A stretch of DNA of 9,611 nt from Tatlockia sp. (lineage in GTDB: Bacteria > Cyanobacteriota > Cyanobacteriia > Cyanobacteriales > Chroococcidiopsidaceae): contig JACCVJ010000310.1 in the NCBI GenBank assembly GCA_013698215.1, positions 1-9,611 of the forward strand, written 5' to 3'. Below are positions 1-7,561 of the stretch, one piece after another (position 1 is the stretch's first letter; each line of letters starts with the position of its first letter). The translations under genes were made by a program, and so were the position numbers. The notes under the pieces were generated by a model. It did no database searches and had not been told where the DNA came from. It saw only the letters and a list, made by a program, of their open reading frames with translations.

Positions 1-350
1 GGCAATTTGACAAAGATACGTTGCTTACTCCCTGCATTTATCTTACGCACCACCGCCCAGACCTTTACCCAGAACCTAAGCAATTTAAGCCAGAGCGCTT
101 TCTAGAGCGGCAATTTTCCTCTTATGAATACCTGCCCTTTGGCGGGGGCAATCGGCGCTGTATTGGCATGGCATTTGCCTTGTACGAGATGAAATTAGTG
201 CTGGCAACAGTGATGTCTCGCTACAGTTTGGAACTTTCTAGAAGTCATGATGTAAAACCTGTACGTCGCGGTATTACCCTAGCGCCTTCTGGCGGTAAGT
301 GGTTGGTGGCAACGCAGCGTCATACCTCTAAAGAACTTGTGAGCAGCTAA
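1..350 (+). CDS. Cytochrome P450, C-terminal fragment (CYP110-like), cut by window edge
   Basis: This is the last 115 residues of a heme-thiolate monooxygenase; the reading frame is open from base 3 to the left edge, so the gene starts outside the window. A TTG at 21 is only an internal Leu codon. The heme-binding loop FGGGNRRCIG (fragment residues 46-55) fits F-x-x-G-x-R-x-C-x-G, with Cys53 as the axial iron ligand. Just before it are the PERF-type segment FKPERF (28-33) and the conserved HHRPDLYPEP stretch (16-25). The sequence resembles the cyanobacterial CYP110 family, whose members are linked to fatty acid, alkane or terpenoid oxidation; the substrate here cannot be read from this part. 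The I-helix and ExxR motif lie outside the window. The stop codon is 2 nt from the stop of the opposing Uma2 gene, leaving no room for a separate terminator. Confidence 0.95.
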   Translation, partial: QFDKDTLLTPCIYLTHHRPDLYPEPKQFKPERFLERQFSSYEYLPFGGGNRRCIGMAFALYEMKLVLATVMSRYSLELSRSHDVKPVRRGITLAPSGGKWLVATQRHTSKELVSS

Positions 351-352
351 AG

Positions 353-829
353 TTAAAGCTCGATAGAAGCAGGAAAATTTGGCACAATTACTGAATTTAT
401 CATCTGTCCATCTCTACTATAAAAACTTATTTTTCCATTTTCATTACACAACCAAAATTCTGCTGCACCAGCTTTGAAATAAAGTTCTTTTTTAAACTTC
501 ATTTCTTCTAAAGTATTACTAGATGATTTTATTTCGATGCAAATTTCTGGAGCAATGGAGCAAACATCGTCATTTTTAATTTGTTGATATCGCTCTCTAG
601 AAATCCAAACTACATCAGCTACTTTTACATTATCTTCTGTTTGAATTGGACACTCTGGGTAAGTTAAGCCTTCTTTAACCATCGATTGAATTATTGATTG
701 AATTACCCCTTGATAAACTGAGTGTTTGTTCTTTGCTGGACTCATAACAATTTGTCCCCAGCGATTAAGCTCAATTTTGTAGGGAATATCTTGCAATGCT
801 GAGTCTGCACAAACTTCTTGCCAGTTCAT
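353..829 (-). CDS. Uma2 family protein (DUF820), PD-(D/E)xK nuclease fold
   Basis: 158 residues, somewhat shorter than the usual ~190 of this family, which is very abundant in cyanobacteria. The Uma2 core is visible: VADVVWIS (70-77, acidic Asp72), then PEICIEIKSSS (94-104) giving the E-x-K pair Glu99/Lys101, then the conserved KxxxY...G...WL region (114-127). Together these match the PD-(D/E)xK arrangement, so the predicted active-site residues are present. The family is annotated as putative endonuclease; the biological role is not established. The N-terminus is short, but the ATG lies only 3 nt after the glcF stop, so an earlier start would overlap glcF. No good Shine-Dalgarno sequence precedes it, so translation may be coupled to glcF. 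It is probably cotranscribed with glcEF by position only; a link to glycolate metabolism is not implied. The gene is visibly AT-rich compared with glcF. Confidence 0.88.
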   Translation of the reverse strand: MNWQEVCADSALQDIPYKIELNRWGQIVMSPAKNKHSVYQGVIQSIIQSMVKEGLTYPECPIQTEDNVKVADVVWISRERYQQIKNDDVCSIAPEICIEIKSSSNTLEEMKFKKELYFKAGAAEFWLCNENGKISFYSRDGQMINSVIVPNFPASIEL

Positions 830-832
830 AAG

Positions 833-2188
833 TTATTTAGGTAACTTGATTCCCCGAATAGCATAATCTAACAACTCTATGGGGTGAATTACATCAATTT
901 TTTTACCTTGCATTTCTAAATGTTTATTTATTTGCAACGTACAACCAGGATTAGACGAAGCAATTAAATCTGCACCAGTATTGAGTAAATTCTGCACTTT
1001 TTGATTGCCTAATTCCTCCGCAACTTCCGGTTGCAGCATATTATAAACCCCTGCACTACCACAACATAAAGCCGCGTCGATAGGTTCAACTAACTTGACT
1101 TGGGGAATTTGTTTTAACAACTGACGCGGTTGGACGCTAATTTTTTGACCATGCAATAAATGACACGCATCTTGATAGACAAGAGTTAAGGTTTCCTCGG
1201 TAATTGGCAACAATTTCGCCGTCAATCCCACCGTTGCTAAAAACTCTTGAACGTCTTTAACTTTACTTGCAAATTTTTGAGCTTTTTCTTGATATTCTGC
1301 GTCATCTTGTAATATATGACCATACTCTTTTAAAGTATGACCACATCCAGCAGCGTTAATAATTACGGCATCAACTTCCGTATCTGCAAAACTATCAATC
1401 ATCTGTCTCGCCAAGCTTTGCGCCTGTTCCGTTTGTCCTTGATGTTCGGGAAGCGCCGCGCAACAGCCTTGACTTTTGGGAATTACAACTTCACAACCAT
1501 TAGCAGTTAAAACTCTTACCGTCGCCTCATTAACTGGGGAGAAAAATAAGCGCTGTACGCAACCTAAAATCATGCCTACACGATAGCGTTTTTCTCCTTG
1601 AGCGGGAATAATTGTAGGTAAGTTATCTTGAAAAGCTTTAAGAGTAACTTTTGGTAAAATTGATTCCATCGCTGCTAGGCGTGGAGATACTTTTTTAAGT
1701 AAGTTTGTCGAGCGAACAATTTTTTGTAAGCCCAGCTTTTGATATACCAGTAAAGGTGCAAGTAAAAAGCGTAATCTGTTCGGGTAAGGGAATAAAGAAA
1801 AAATGATTTGTCTAATTAATTTATCAGGCAAACTTCGGGGATAGTTGCGCTCAATTTGTGGGCGAGTTGCTACTAATAATTTGTCATATTGTACCCCAGA
1901 CGGGCAAGTGGTGACGCAAGCAAGACAACCTAAACAAGAATCAAAATGTTCTACCGTAGCTTCATTTAAAGGTATTTTCCCTTCGTTGATAGCATCCATT
2001 AGATAAATTCTACCTCTTGGCGAATCCATCTCTTTACCAATTACTCTATAACTCGGACAGGTAGAAAGGCAAAATCCACAGTGGACGCAAGTATCAATTA
2101 GTTTAGGATTGGGTGGGTTTTGCTCGTCAAAGCCATTAATATTACTTAGAGTTGCAATGTCACTAGGAGGATTTTCGGAAGTTTGCAT
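833..2188 (-). CDS. glcF: Glycolate dehydrogenase iron-sulfur subunit GlcF
   Basis: 451 residues. Two ferredoxin-type 4Fe-4S motifs lie near the N-terminus: Cys34/37/40/44 in CVHCGFCLSTCP and Cys85/88/91/95 in CLGCLACVTTCP. Two cysteine-rich CCG domains follow, with Cys210, Cys242-Cys243 and Cys282 in the first, and Cys342, Cys375-Cys376 (CCGSAG) and Cys416 in the second. This is the complete GlcF architecture of the GlcDEF complex, where GlcF passes electrons from glycolate oxidation at the flavin subunits towards the membrane quinone pool. In cyanobacteria the complex works in photorespiration, converting glycolate to glyoxylate. The gene starts 14 nt after the glcE stop on the same strand, so the two form an operon. 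No strong ribosome site precedes the ATG, which suggests coupling to glcE. Related heterodisulfide-reductase-like or lactate (LutA/LldF) FeS proteins are the alternative, but the glcE neighbour favours GlcF. Confidence 0.95.
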   Translation of the reverse strand: MQTSENPPSDIATLSNINGFDEQNPPNPKLIDTCVHCGFCLSTCPSYRVIGKEMDSPRGRIYLMDAINEGKIPLNEATVEHFDSCLGCLACVTTCPSGVQYDKLLVATRPQIERNYPRSLPDKLIRQIIFSLFPYPNRLRFLLAPLLVYQKLGLQKIVRSTNLLKKVSPRLAAMESILPKVTLKAFQDNLPTIIPAQGEKRYRVGMILGCVQRLFFSPVNEATVRVLTANGCEVVIPKSQGCCAALPEHQGQTEQAQSLARQMIDSFADTEVDAVIINAAGCGHTLKEYGHILQDDAEYQEKAQKFASKVKDVQEFLATVGLTAKLLPITEETLTLVYQDACHLLHGQKISVQPRQLLKQIPQVKLVEPIDAALCCGSAGVYNMLQPEVAEELGNQKVQNLLNTGADLIASSNPGCTLQINKHLEMQGKKIDVIHPIELLDYAIRGIKLPK

Positions 2189-2202
2189 AATTAAAAGTTT
2201 AT

Positions 2203-3507
2203 CTAAATTCCGCCGACAAAACGGTGAGGATTAAGTACATTTTTGGGATCAAATTGATGTTTGATTTTTTGCATCAATTCCAAGGAGTTACCAGCATAAC
2301 CCCACACATCTAGCTGTTGCTTGCAGCCAATGGGTGCTTCTAATATTGTAAGAAAACCGCCTTTACTTTGACAAAGCGATCGCACCCTTAAAATCTCTGC
2401 TACTGTAGTATCGGCTGGACATCGCCATACACCTAACCCACTAAGGGCGTGAATTAAGCTCATTCCCCAGCTTACGCTATCAAGAAGCAACATTATCTCT
2501 ACGGCGGTGGCTTGTAATACACCGATTTTGCAAGTAATTTGCTCTATATCAGTTTGGCGCATTTGTTGCTGTAATTCTTGCCAGAGCCTAGCTTCATCTT
2601 TATCTATATAAATTGAGCTATGCAACCCTAACTGTTTCCCTACTTCTACTAGAGTAGCTGACTGTTGTTTTACGCTTTCCCTTAAGCTGGCAAAACTAGC
2701 AACTAATCCCATCCCCTCACCTAAGCACAAATTTGTAACTAACTCTGGTGACAATAAGTCAAATTTAGCAGGAGTTAAAGCCGAAGCGCGGAGGGTTTTT
2801 GCGGCTTGAGTAAGGTTTTCTACATTCCCTGTCAATACAACAGTTATGGAAGCTTCTGGTAGCGGATAAACTCGTAAAGTAGCTTGACAAATTGCGCCTA
2901 GTGTGCCATAAGAGCCAGTAAATAATTTCATTAAGTCGTAGCCAGCAACATTTTTTACTACTCGTCCTCCAGCTATTGCAATCTGTCCATCGGCGCGGAC
3001 AAAAGTAATACCCAGCAACAAATCTCTTACCCCACCGTAGCGTTGGCGTAACGAACCAGCATCCGCCGTAGCGATGATACCTCCGATAGTAGCAGATTCG
3101 GGGCTGGCGGGGTCGAGGGGGAGAAACTGCCCAGATTTTGCTAAAACAGCTTGCAAATCAGCAAATTTTGTGCCAGCTTCTACCGTTACCGTTAAGTCGC
3201 CTACAGCGTGTTCAATTACTTGGTTTAAGCCTTCGATACTGACAACTACATCTACATTTTGTACCAATCCACCCCAGCTAAGTTTGCTACCACCGCTACA
3301 AAGTAAAATTTTCCCGTTGTTATCGTGAATGTAAGCAATAACTGCGGCTATTTCTAGCGGATTTTGGGGATAAACAATACACTGTGGATTAGTAGGAGAT
3401 GCGAAGTTTTGTGTTATTTCTTTTTGTTTGGTAGAGTCGAGATTTTCCCACGGACAAAATTTTTTTTGACTAACTAGGGTTTTTATTTGAGAAAAAGTCG
3501 CATTCAT
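2203..3507 (-). CDS. glcE: Glycolate dehydrogenase FAD-binding subunit GlcE
   Basis: 434 residues, a short member of the FAD_binding_4 (PCMH-type) family as expected for GlcE. Residues 41-215 form the FAD domain: CSGGSKLSWGG (70-80) for the pyrophosphate-binding region, the DPASPESATIGGIIATADAG stretch (132-151) and the VVKNVAGYDLMKLFTGSYGTLG block (183-204). The C-terminal FDPKNVLNPHRF (419-430) is the usual family ending. It lacks the FHAGDGNLHP and SGEHGIG metal-binding motifs of GlcD, which separates GlcE from GlcD. It pairs with GlcD and GlcF in glycolate dehydrogenase. It is the first gene of the glcE-glcF-Uma2 run. The chosen ATG is directly preceded by AGG, so its Shine-Dalgarno is poorly placed; no in-frame upstream alternative was identified. 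A candidate promoter sits about 50-75 nt upstream. Confidence 0.94.
   Translation of the reverse strand: MNATFSQIKTLVSQKKFCPWENLDSTKQKEITQNFASPTNPQCIVYPQNPLEIAAVIAYIHDNNGKILLCSGGSKLSWGGLVQNVDVVVSIEGLNQVIEHAVGDLTVTVEAGTKFADLQAVLAKSGQFLPLDPASPESATIGGIIATADAGSLRQRYGGVRDLLLGITFVRADGQIAIAGGRVVKNVAGYDLMKLFTGSYGTLGAICQATLRVYPLPEASITVVLTGNVENLTQAAKTLRASALTPAKFDLLSPELVTNLCLGEGMGLVASFASLRESVKQQSATLVEVGKQLGLHSSIYIDKDEARLWQELQQQMRQTDIEQITCKIGVLQATAVEIMLLLDSVSWGMSLIHALSGLGVWRCPADTTVAEILRVRSLCQSKGGFLTILEAPIGCKQQLDVWGYAGNSLELMQKIKHQFDPKNVLNPHRFVGGI
2376..2383. repeat. HIP1 palindrome GCGATCGC
   Basis: Exact 8-bp copy of the cyanobacterial HIP1 element, inside glcE. Confidence 0.95.
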
Positions 3508-3553
3508 CCTAATTTATTTAATACTAGCAACAGTAAATCTACTGATTTAGTTT

Positions 3554-3582
3554 ATATTATCTTGCTTTAACCCCTAAGCCAA
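3554..3582 (-). promoter_or_regulatory. Candidate promoter of glcE-glcF
   Basis: On the minus strand TTGGCT (3577-3582) and TAATAT (3554-3559) are 17 nt apart, giving a start near 3547 and a leader of about 40 nt before the glcE ATG. The -35 matches only in TTG and the -10 in four of six bases, in AT-rich DNA, so this is weak. A small hairpin (TAAATC / GATTTA, loop 4, 3534-3549) overlaps the predicted start point. Confidence 0.3.
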
Positions 3583-3688
3583 ACAATTATATTGGTAATT
3601 AGTTTTTAAATCTGCAACTATTTAAGGCATATCGACAAATTAATAAATAATTTTTGATTAATGACAATCGCTCTAAACAATAAATTCT

Positions 3689-4216
3689 ATGAATCCATTG
3701 CTAGAGGACGTTTTACTCGTAAGCAAATCTGAAGCAGGGAAAATACAACTTAATTTAACTCACCTAGCTTTAATTAGTTTTTGTCCGCAGTTAGCAGAAG
3801 AAACACAAATGAGCGCGGGTAGCCATCATATTATTAATTGTGTTATTTGAGGTGATAATAGTAATGCTTATTTAGATGAAAAATTAATATATCATATTTT
3901 TTTTAAGTAATCTACCTTCTAATGCTATTAAATATTCTCCCCAAGGCGGGGAAGTTGATTTTAGTTTAACTTGCGAAGCTCATCAAGCAACTTTTGAAAT
4001 TAAAGATTGTGGGATAGGTATTCCTGCCAAAGATATAGAACAGTTGTTTAGTTCTTTTCGCCGGGGTAGTAATGTTAAATCAATTCAGGTACGGAATTAG
4101 GATTGTTAATTGTTAAACAATAGGTAAACTTGCACGGCGGAACAATTACAGTTAACAGTGAAGTAGGAATAGGAACTACATTTACAGTTATACTACCTTT
4201 TATTTCCAACAATTAA
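3689..4216 (+). pseudogene. Degraded C-terminus of a sensor histidine kinase (HisKA end plus HATPase_c)
   Basis: Translation in three successive segments rebuilds a cyanobacterial-type histidine kinase C-terminus. Segment 1 (from 3689) reads PLLEDVLLVSKSEAGK and on to GDNSNAYLDEKL, the region after the phosphoacceptor helix; it contains an in-frame TGA at 3848. After a run of eight T (3897-3904) the frame changes by one base, consistent with one extra T, and continues as SNLPSNAIKYSPQGG (N box) and IKDCGIGIP (G1 box, intact) then LFSSFRRGSN (F box). At about 4086-4088 the frame shifts back, as if one A of a CAA codon were lost, giving GTELGLLIVKQ, a TAG at 4121, then VNLHGGTITVNSEVGIGTTF. The G2 box has GTE in place of GTG. 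The phosphoacceptor His and all sensor domains are missing. Weak homology may start near 3665. Two frameshifts, two stops and a mutated ATP-binding residue make function very unlikely. Confidence 0.9.
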
Positions 4217-4293
4217 TCTGATGATAGTAAAAAGTAATATTTAATATATTTAGCCAGCTAAGGTAAAATATATATTGATATTTTAAATACTAG

Positions 4294-4518
4294 GTAAAAG
4301 AATTTGTTAGCACTTTTTACTTCGTCAATATTAGCAATAAATACCGTCTCCTCAACTCTCCATCTCTCCCGCAAAAACTCTTATCACCTGCACCTATTGC
4401 CCAATTTTTACCCTCAGATACACCCGTCTTAGGGTTAGTTGATACAAAAACTGAAAAATGGCAAAGTTTAAGCAAATTTGAATTATTTTCTCAGATTTAC
4501 AGTACCGTAGAAAATATA
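4294..4518 (+). other. 5' part of the DUF3352 gene, open frame without a start codon
   Basis: The DUF3352 reading frame stays open for 75 codons upstream of the TTG at 4519, back to a TAG at 4291. From about 4381 it reads like real protein: PAPIAQFLPSDTPVLGLVDT, then KTEKWQSLSKFELFSQIYST, which fits the N-terminal region of DUF3352 proteins. No ATG, GTG or TTG is present in this frame before 4519. In the +1 frame, from a TTG at 4304, the translation LLALFTSSILAINTVSSTL looks like a signal-peptide core, which these exported proteins usually have. A frameshift between about 4335 and 4380 would join the two. This is inference from the translations; loss of the original start is the alternative. 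Confidence 0.6.
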
Positions 4519-6054
4519 TTGCCTGCTCAAATGGGTTTAAATTATCAAACAGATATTAAACCCTGGTTAGGAGAACAGGCAGCCTTTGCATTTATGCCCC
4601 AAAAAGAGGCAAAGCTAGTTAGTTTAAATGATAGTTTTTTGCTGATAGTGGCGGTGAAAGATAAACAACAATTGCAAGCCTTCATAGAAAGATTCAAGGA
4701 GAAAAGTTCGCAAGAAATAACAGAAAGACAGTACAAGGGCGTACAAATTTTGGAATGGAAGCCTCCTGCACCTGATTTGCTAGAGGATACTCCCCCAGTT
4801 TCTACATTGCCCTTAAAAACTTCTAAACTACCAAAGTCATTTATAGCTGCAATCCCAGCCTTACCCAGATTACCAGTACCTAAACCAGATAGTATCAAAA
4901 ACCAAGGTATGGCGATCGCACTGTTACCAAAATACATAGTTATAGCCAGCACAGCTAAACCTATTGAACAGTTACTAGATAAGCCTCCAGGAGGTGCTAA
5001 TTTAGCCCAAAACCCCAATTTTAAACAAATAACCCAGCATCCTCAATACAGTCAAGCATTATTTACAATCTACCAAGACCCTAGTAAGTTTCTCTCTTTA
5101 TTCAAGTCTTTTCCGCAAGACCCTAGTTTACCTTTTGCTATTCCTCCCAGCGCCCTTAATACCGCCCAAGTAGAGCAATATAGTTCGATAAGCGGTTTCG
5201 TATGGGAGCAACCAGAAGGCTTACGCTTGCAACTTAATGCCTACCGCAAACAGCCGAGTTTAACTAATGTCTTAGCTTCTAATACCACGCAATTACTCCC
5301 GCGCCTTCCTGCACCCGCTTACGGTGTAACAACTGGAAGTAATATTTATGGGCAGTGGCAAATGTTAGTAACCGCCCTAAGTAGCACTCCGCAATTTAAA
5401 GATGGACTAGCACAGTTTAATCAAGCTTTTACTACCACTACCAAATTAGACCTAGATAAGGATATTTTAAGCTGGATGACTGGCGAGTTTGCTTTGTTTT
5501 TCTATCCCACCAAACAAGGCTTAATAAGTAGCGAATTAAATATGGGGTTAGGCTTTTTGGTGCAAACAACAAGTCGCCCTAAAGCTGAAGCTAGTTTAAA
5601 TAAATTGGGCGAATCTATCAAGGCTATTTCTAGCGGTGGATTATCTGTTAATAATTACGATAATACAGATGGCTTTTCTATCAATACTTGGGAAATTGGG
5701 GGGAAAAGTATATTTGCTTACACTTGGATAGATGATAAAACTCTATTGATTTCAACAGGATTAGGAGCAGTTACAGAATTATTGCCCCAACCTCAAAAAC
5801 AACTTGCAAAAGATTATAACTTTGCTACGGCTACAAGTTCTTTACCTTTTCCTAATCAAGGTTATTTTTACATTAACATGGGTTCTTCTTTGTCATGGGT
5901 ATATAGTCTTGCACCGGAAACATTTAATGCTCCATATTTTCAAATCTTTAAGCAAGTTATTGGTAGCGTGCGTAGCGTCAGTACAACCACAACTACTACT
6001 AGCAAACAAGAACAATATGACGGTTTACTTGTATTAGCACCTGCTAAAAAGTAA
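4519..6054 (+). CDS. DUF3352 domain-containing protein, probably N-terminally broken
   Basis: 511 residues from the first possible start (TTG). This matches the cyanobacterial DUF3352 family, usually predicted exported or membrane-anchored proteins of about 550-600 residues with unknown function. The two halves carry similar elements: DIKPWLGEQAAFAFMP (12-27) and DILSWMTGEFALFFYP (315-330), the recurring 'DI..W.G...A' motif of the family. Other features are a Pro-rich linker (81-125), a second-half YFYINMGSSLSW (449-460) and a run of six Thr (489-494) near the C-terminus. The TTG at 4519 has no Shine-Dalgarno and cuts into a homologous region, so it is unlikely to be the true start; the frame extends upstream without any start codon. 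Either the gene is a pseudogene with an intact body or a frameshift separates it from its signal peptide. It lies alone on the plus strand between glcE and glcD and converges with glcD. Confidence 0.7.
   Translation: MPAQMGLNYQTDIKPWLGEQAAFAFMPQKEAKLVSLNDSFLLIVAVKDKQQLQAFIERFKEKSSQEITERQYKGVQILEWKPPAPDLLEDTPPVSTLPLKTSKLPKSFIAAIPALPRLPVPKPDSIKNQGMAIALLPKYIVIASTAKPIEQLLDKPPGGANLAQNPNFKQITQHPQYSQALFTIYQDPSKFLSLFKSFPQDPSLPFAIPPSALNTAQVEQYSSISGFVWEQPEGLRLQLNAYRKQPSLTNVLASNTTQLLPRLPAPAYGVTTGSNIYGQWQMLVTALSSTPQFKDGLAQFNQAFTTTTKLDLDKDILSWMTGEFALFFYPTKQGLISSELNMGLGFLVQTTSRPKAEASLNKLGESIKAISSGGLSVNNYDNTDGFSINTWEIGGKSIFAYTWIDDKTLLISTGLGAVTELLPQPQKQLAKDYNFATATSSLPFPNQGYFYINMGSSLSWVYSLAPETFNAPYFQIFKQVIGSVRSVSTTTTTTSKQEQYDGLLVLAPAKK
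4912..4919. repeat. HIP1 palindrome GCGATCGC
   Basis: Exact HIP1 copy inside the DUF3352 gene, encoding part of the MAIAL segment. Confidence 0.95.
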
Positions 6055-6057
6055 TAG

Positions 6058-6085
6058 TTAGTCTGGGATTTAACACCCAGACTAA
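6058..6085. terminator. Perfect 10-bp hairpin between convergent DUF3352 and glcD
   Basis: TTAGTCTGGG (6058-6067) and CCCAGACTAA (6076-6085) pair perfectly around an 8-nt loop. It begins 3 nt after the DUF3352 stop and ends 3 nt before the glcD stop complement. On the minus strand it is followed by CTATTACTTTTT, giving glcD a short T tract; on the plus strand there is no clear T tract. A shared terminator is the likely role, best supported for glcD. Confidence 0.75.
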
Positions 6086-6088
6086 TAT

Positions 6089-7561
6089 CTAGAATAACTC
6101 TACTGTCTCAAATTGTTTCAGGTTTTGAGCATTTGCAGCTTCTCCGCAAGTGCGGGGAGTAGGAAATATTTTATCTGGATTCGCTAAACCTTTTGGGTTA
6201 AATGCTGCGCGTACATACTGCATAGTTTCTAAATCTATTTCTGTAAACATACTTGGCATATAACACTTTTTATCTGCGCCAATACCATGTTCTCCAGAAA
6301 GACTACCCCCTACTTGTACGCAAAGCTTGAGAATATCACCGCCCAATTCTTCTACTTTTTCAAAAGCCCCAGGTACGGCATTATCGTAAAGAATTAATGG
6401 GTGCAGGTTGCCATCTCCAGCATGAAATACGTTCGCAATTTTGTAACCGTACTTTTTGCTTAAATTTTCAATCTCTTGCAGTACAAAAGATAATTTAGTC
6501 CGAGGAATTACCCCATCTTGGACATAATAATCTGGGCTAAGATGTCCCGCCGCCGCAAAAGCAGCTTTCCGCCCTTTCCATAACTTATTGCGCGTTTCTA
6601 TATCGTTTGCTGAAGTTACATTTCTCGCCCCATTTTGCTTGCAAATAGCCGCGATTCTTTTTTTCGTTTCGTCTACTTCTACTTGCAAACCATCTACTTC
6701 TACTAACAAAATTGCCTCCGCATCACGGGGATAGCAATTTGTCGCTACTACATCCTCTACAGCGTTGATGCTAAGATTGTCCATCATCTCCATACCCGCC
6801 GGAATTATCCCCGCGCTGATGATATCGGAAACCGCCGCCCCCGCGGCTTCAATACTGGTAAAGTCTGCCAATAAAACGCAAATTGATTCAGCAGTTTTAA
6901 GGATTTTTAAAGTAATTTCTGTGGCAATGCCTAACGTGCCTTCCGAACCGACAAATACTCCAGTAAGATCGTAACCAGGCATCTCCGGTATTTGTCCGCC
7001 GACATCAGCAATAGAGCCATCAGGTAATACTAATTTCAGCCCCAGAACGTGGTTAGTAGTTACGCCGTACTTTAAGCAATGTACGCCCCCGGAGTTTTCT
7101 GCTACATTACCACCAATAGAGCAAATAATTTGACTAGAAGGGTCGGGCGCGTAGTAAAATCCCGCACCGCTTACCGCTTGCGTCACCCAGTTATTAATGA
7201 CTCCCGGCTGTACGGTGACTCGCTGATTTTCTAAATCGATATCAAGTATTTGCCGCATTAAAGCCGTAACAATTAGAACGCAGTTTTCTGTAGGTAAAGC
7301 GCCCCCCGATAAGCCTGTACCAGCACCCCGCGCAATAAATGCTACAGAATTGCGATCGCATACCTTAACTATCTCTGCTACTTGTTCGGTAGTTCTTGGT
7401 AATACTACTACTTCTGGGCGGTGGCGATAGCTGGCTAACCCGTCGCACTCGTAGGTTATCAATTCTTCCCGGCGCTGCACTACTCCTTTTTTACCAACAA
7501 TTGCCTCGAATTGCTTAATTATTGGCTTCCAGTTACGTTGTTTAGTTGCTTCAACTAACAT
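6089..7561 (-). CDS. glcD: Glycolate dehydrogenase catalytic flavoprotein subunit GlcD
   Basis: 490 residues, the normal length for GlcD. An N-terminal FAD_binding_4 (PCMH-type) domain spans about 45-225: RGAGTGLSGGALP (78-90), YAPDPSSQIICSIGGNVAEN (137-156), then PGYDLTGVFVGSEGTLGIAT (195-214). The FAD-oxidase C domain follows, with PAGMEMMD (254-261), the metal-binding FHAGDGNLHP (379-388) and SGEHGIG (422-428). These His and Glu residues bind the active-site metal and substrate in the D-2-hydroxy-acid dehydrogenase family. It oxidises glycolate to glyoxylate, possibly also D-lactate, with electrons leaving through GlcE/GlcF. The ATG has a usable GGAAAG ribosome site 7 nt upstream. A good promoter lies about 190 nt upstream and a hairpin follows the stop. 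It is transcribed apart from glcEF, which sit 2.6 kb downstream on the same strand. D-lactate dehydrogenase is the main alternative; the glcE and glcF neighbours favour glycolate. Confidence 0.95.
   Translation of the reverse strand: MLVEATKQRNWKPIIKQFEAIVGKKGVVQRREELITYECDGLASYRHRPEVVVLPRTTEQVAEIVKVCDRNSVAFIARGAGTGLSGGALPTENCVLIVTALMRQILDIDLENQRVTVQPGVINNWVTQAVSGAGFYYAPDPSSQIICSIGGNVAENSGGVHCLKYGVTTNHVLGLKLVLPDGSIADVGGQIPEMPGYDLTGVFVGSEGTLGIATEITLKILKTAESICVLLADFTSIEAAGAAVSDIISAGIIPAGMEMMDNLSINAVEDVVATNCYPRDAEAILLVEVDGLQVEVDETKKRIAAICKQNGARNVTSANDIETRNKLWKGRKAAFAAAGHLSPDYYVQDGVIPRTKLSFVLQEIENLSKKYGYKIANVFHAGDGNLHPLILYDNAVPGAFEKVEELGGDILKLCVQVGGSLSGEHGIGADKKCYMPSMFTEIDLETMQYVRAAFNPKGLANPDKIFPTPRTCGEAANAQNLKQFETVELF
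7352..7359. repeat. HIP1 palindrome GCGATCGC
   Basis: Exact HIP1 copy near the 5' end of glcD. Confidence 0.95.

Noticed and set aside
3074..3328. 84-codon plus-strand open frame inside glcE
   Set aside because: It is antisense to the conserved FAD domain of glcE and is explained by that gene's codon use.
4265..4284. AAAATAT / ATATTTT inverted repeat downstream of the kinase remnant, with two nearby AGGTAAAA copies
   Set aside because: The stem is purely A-T in very AT-rich DNA, so it is a poor terminator and easily due to chance.
4545..5018. 157-codon minus-strand open frame inside DUF3352
   Set aside because: It is the antisense shadow of a well-supported plus-strand gene; the peptide shows no domain and has no promoter or ribosome site.
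5983..6000. Tract of six Thr codons near the DUF3352 C-terminus as a microsatellite
   Set aside because: The codons are mixed (ACA, ACC, ACT) and short; it reads as an ordinary low-complexity linker.
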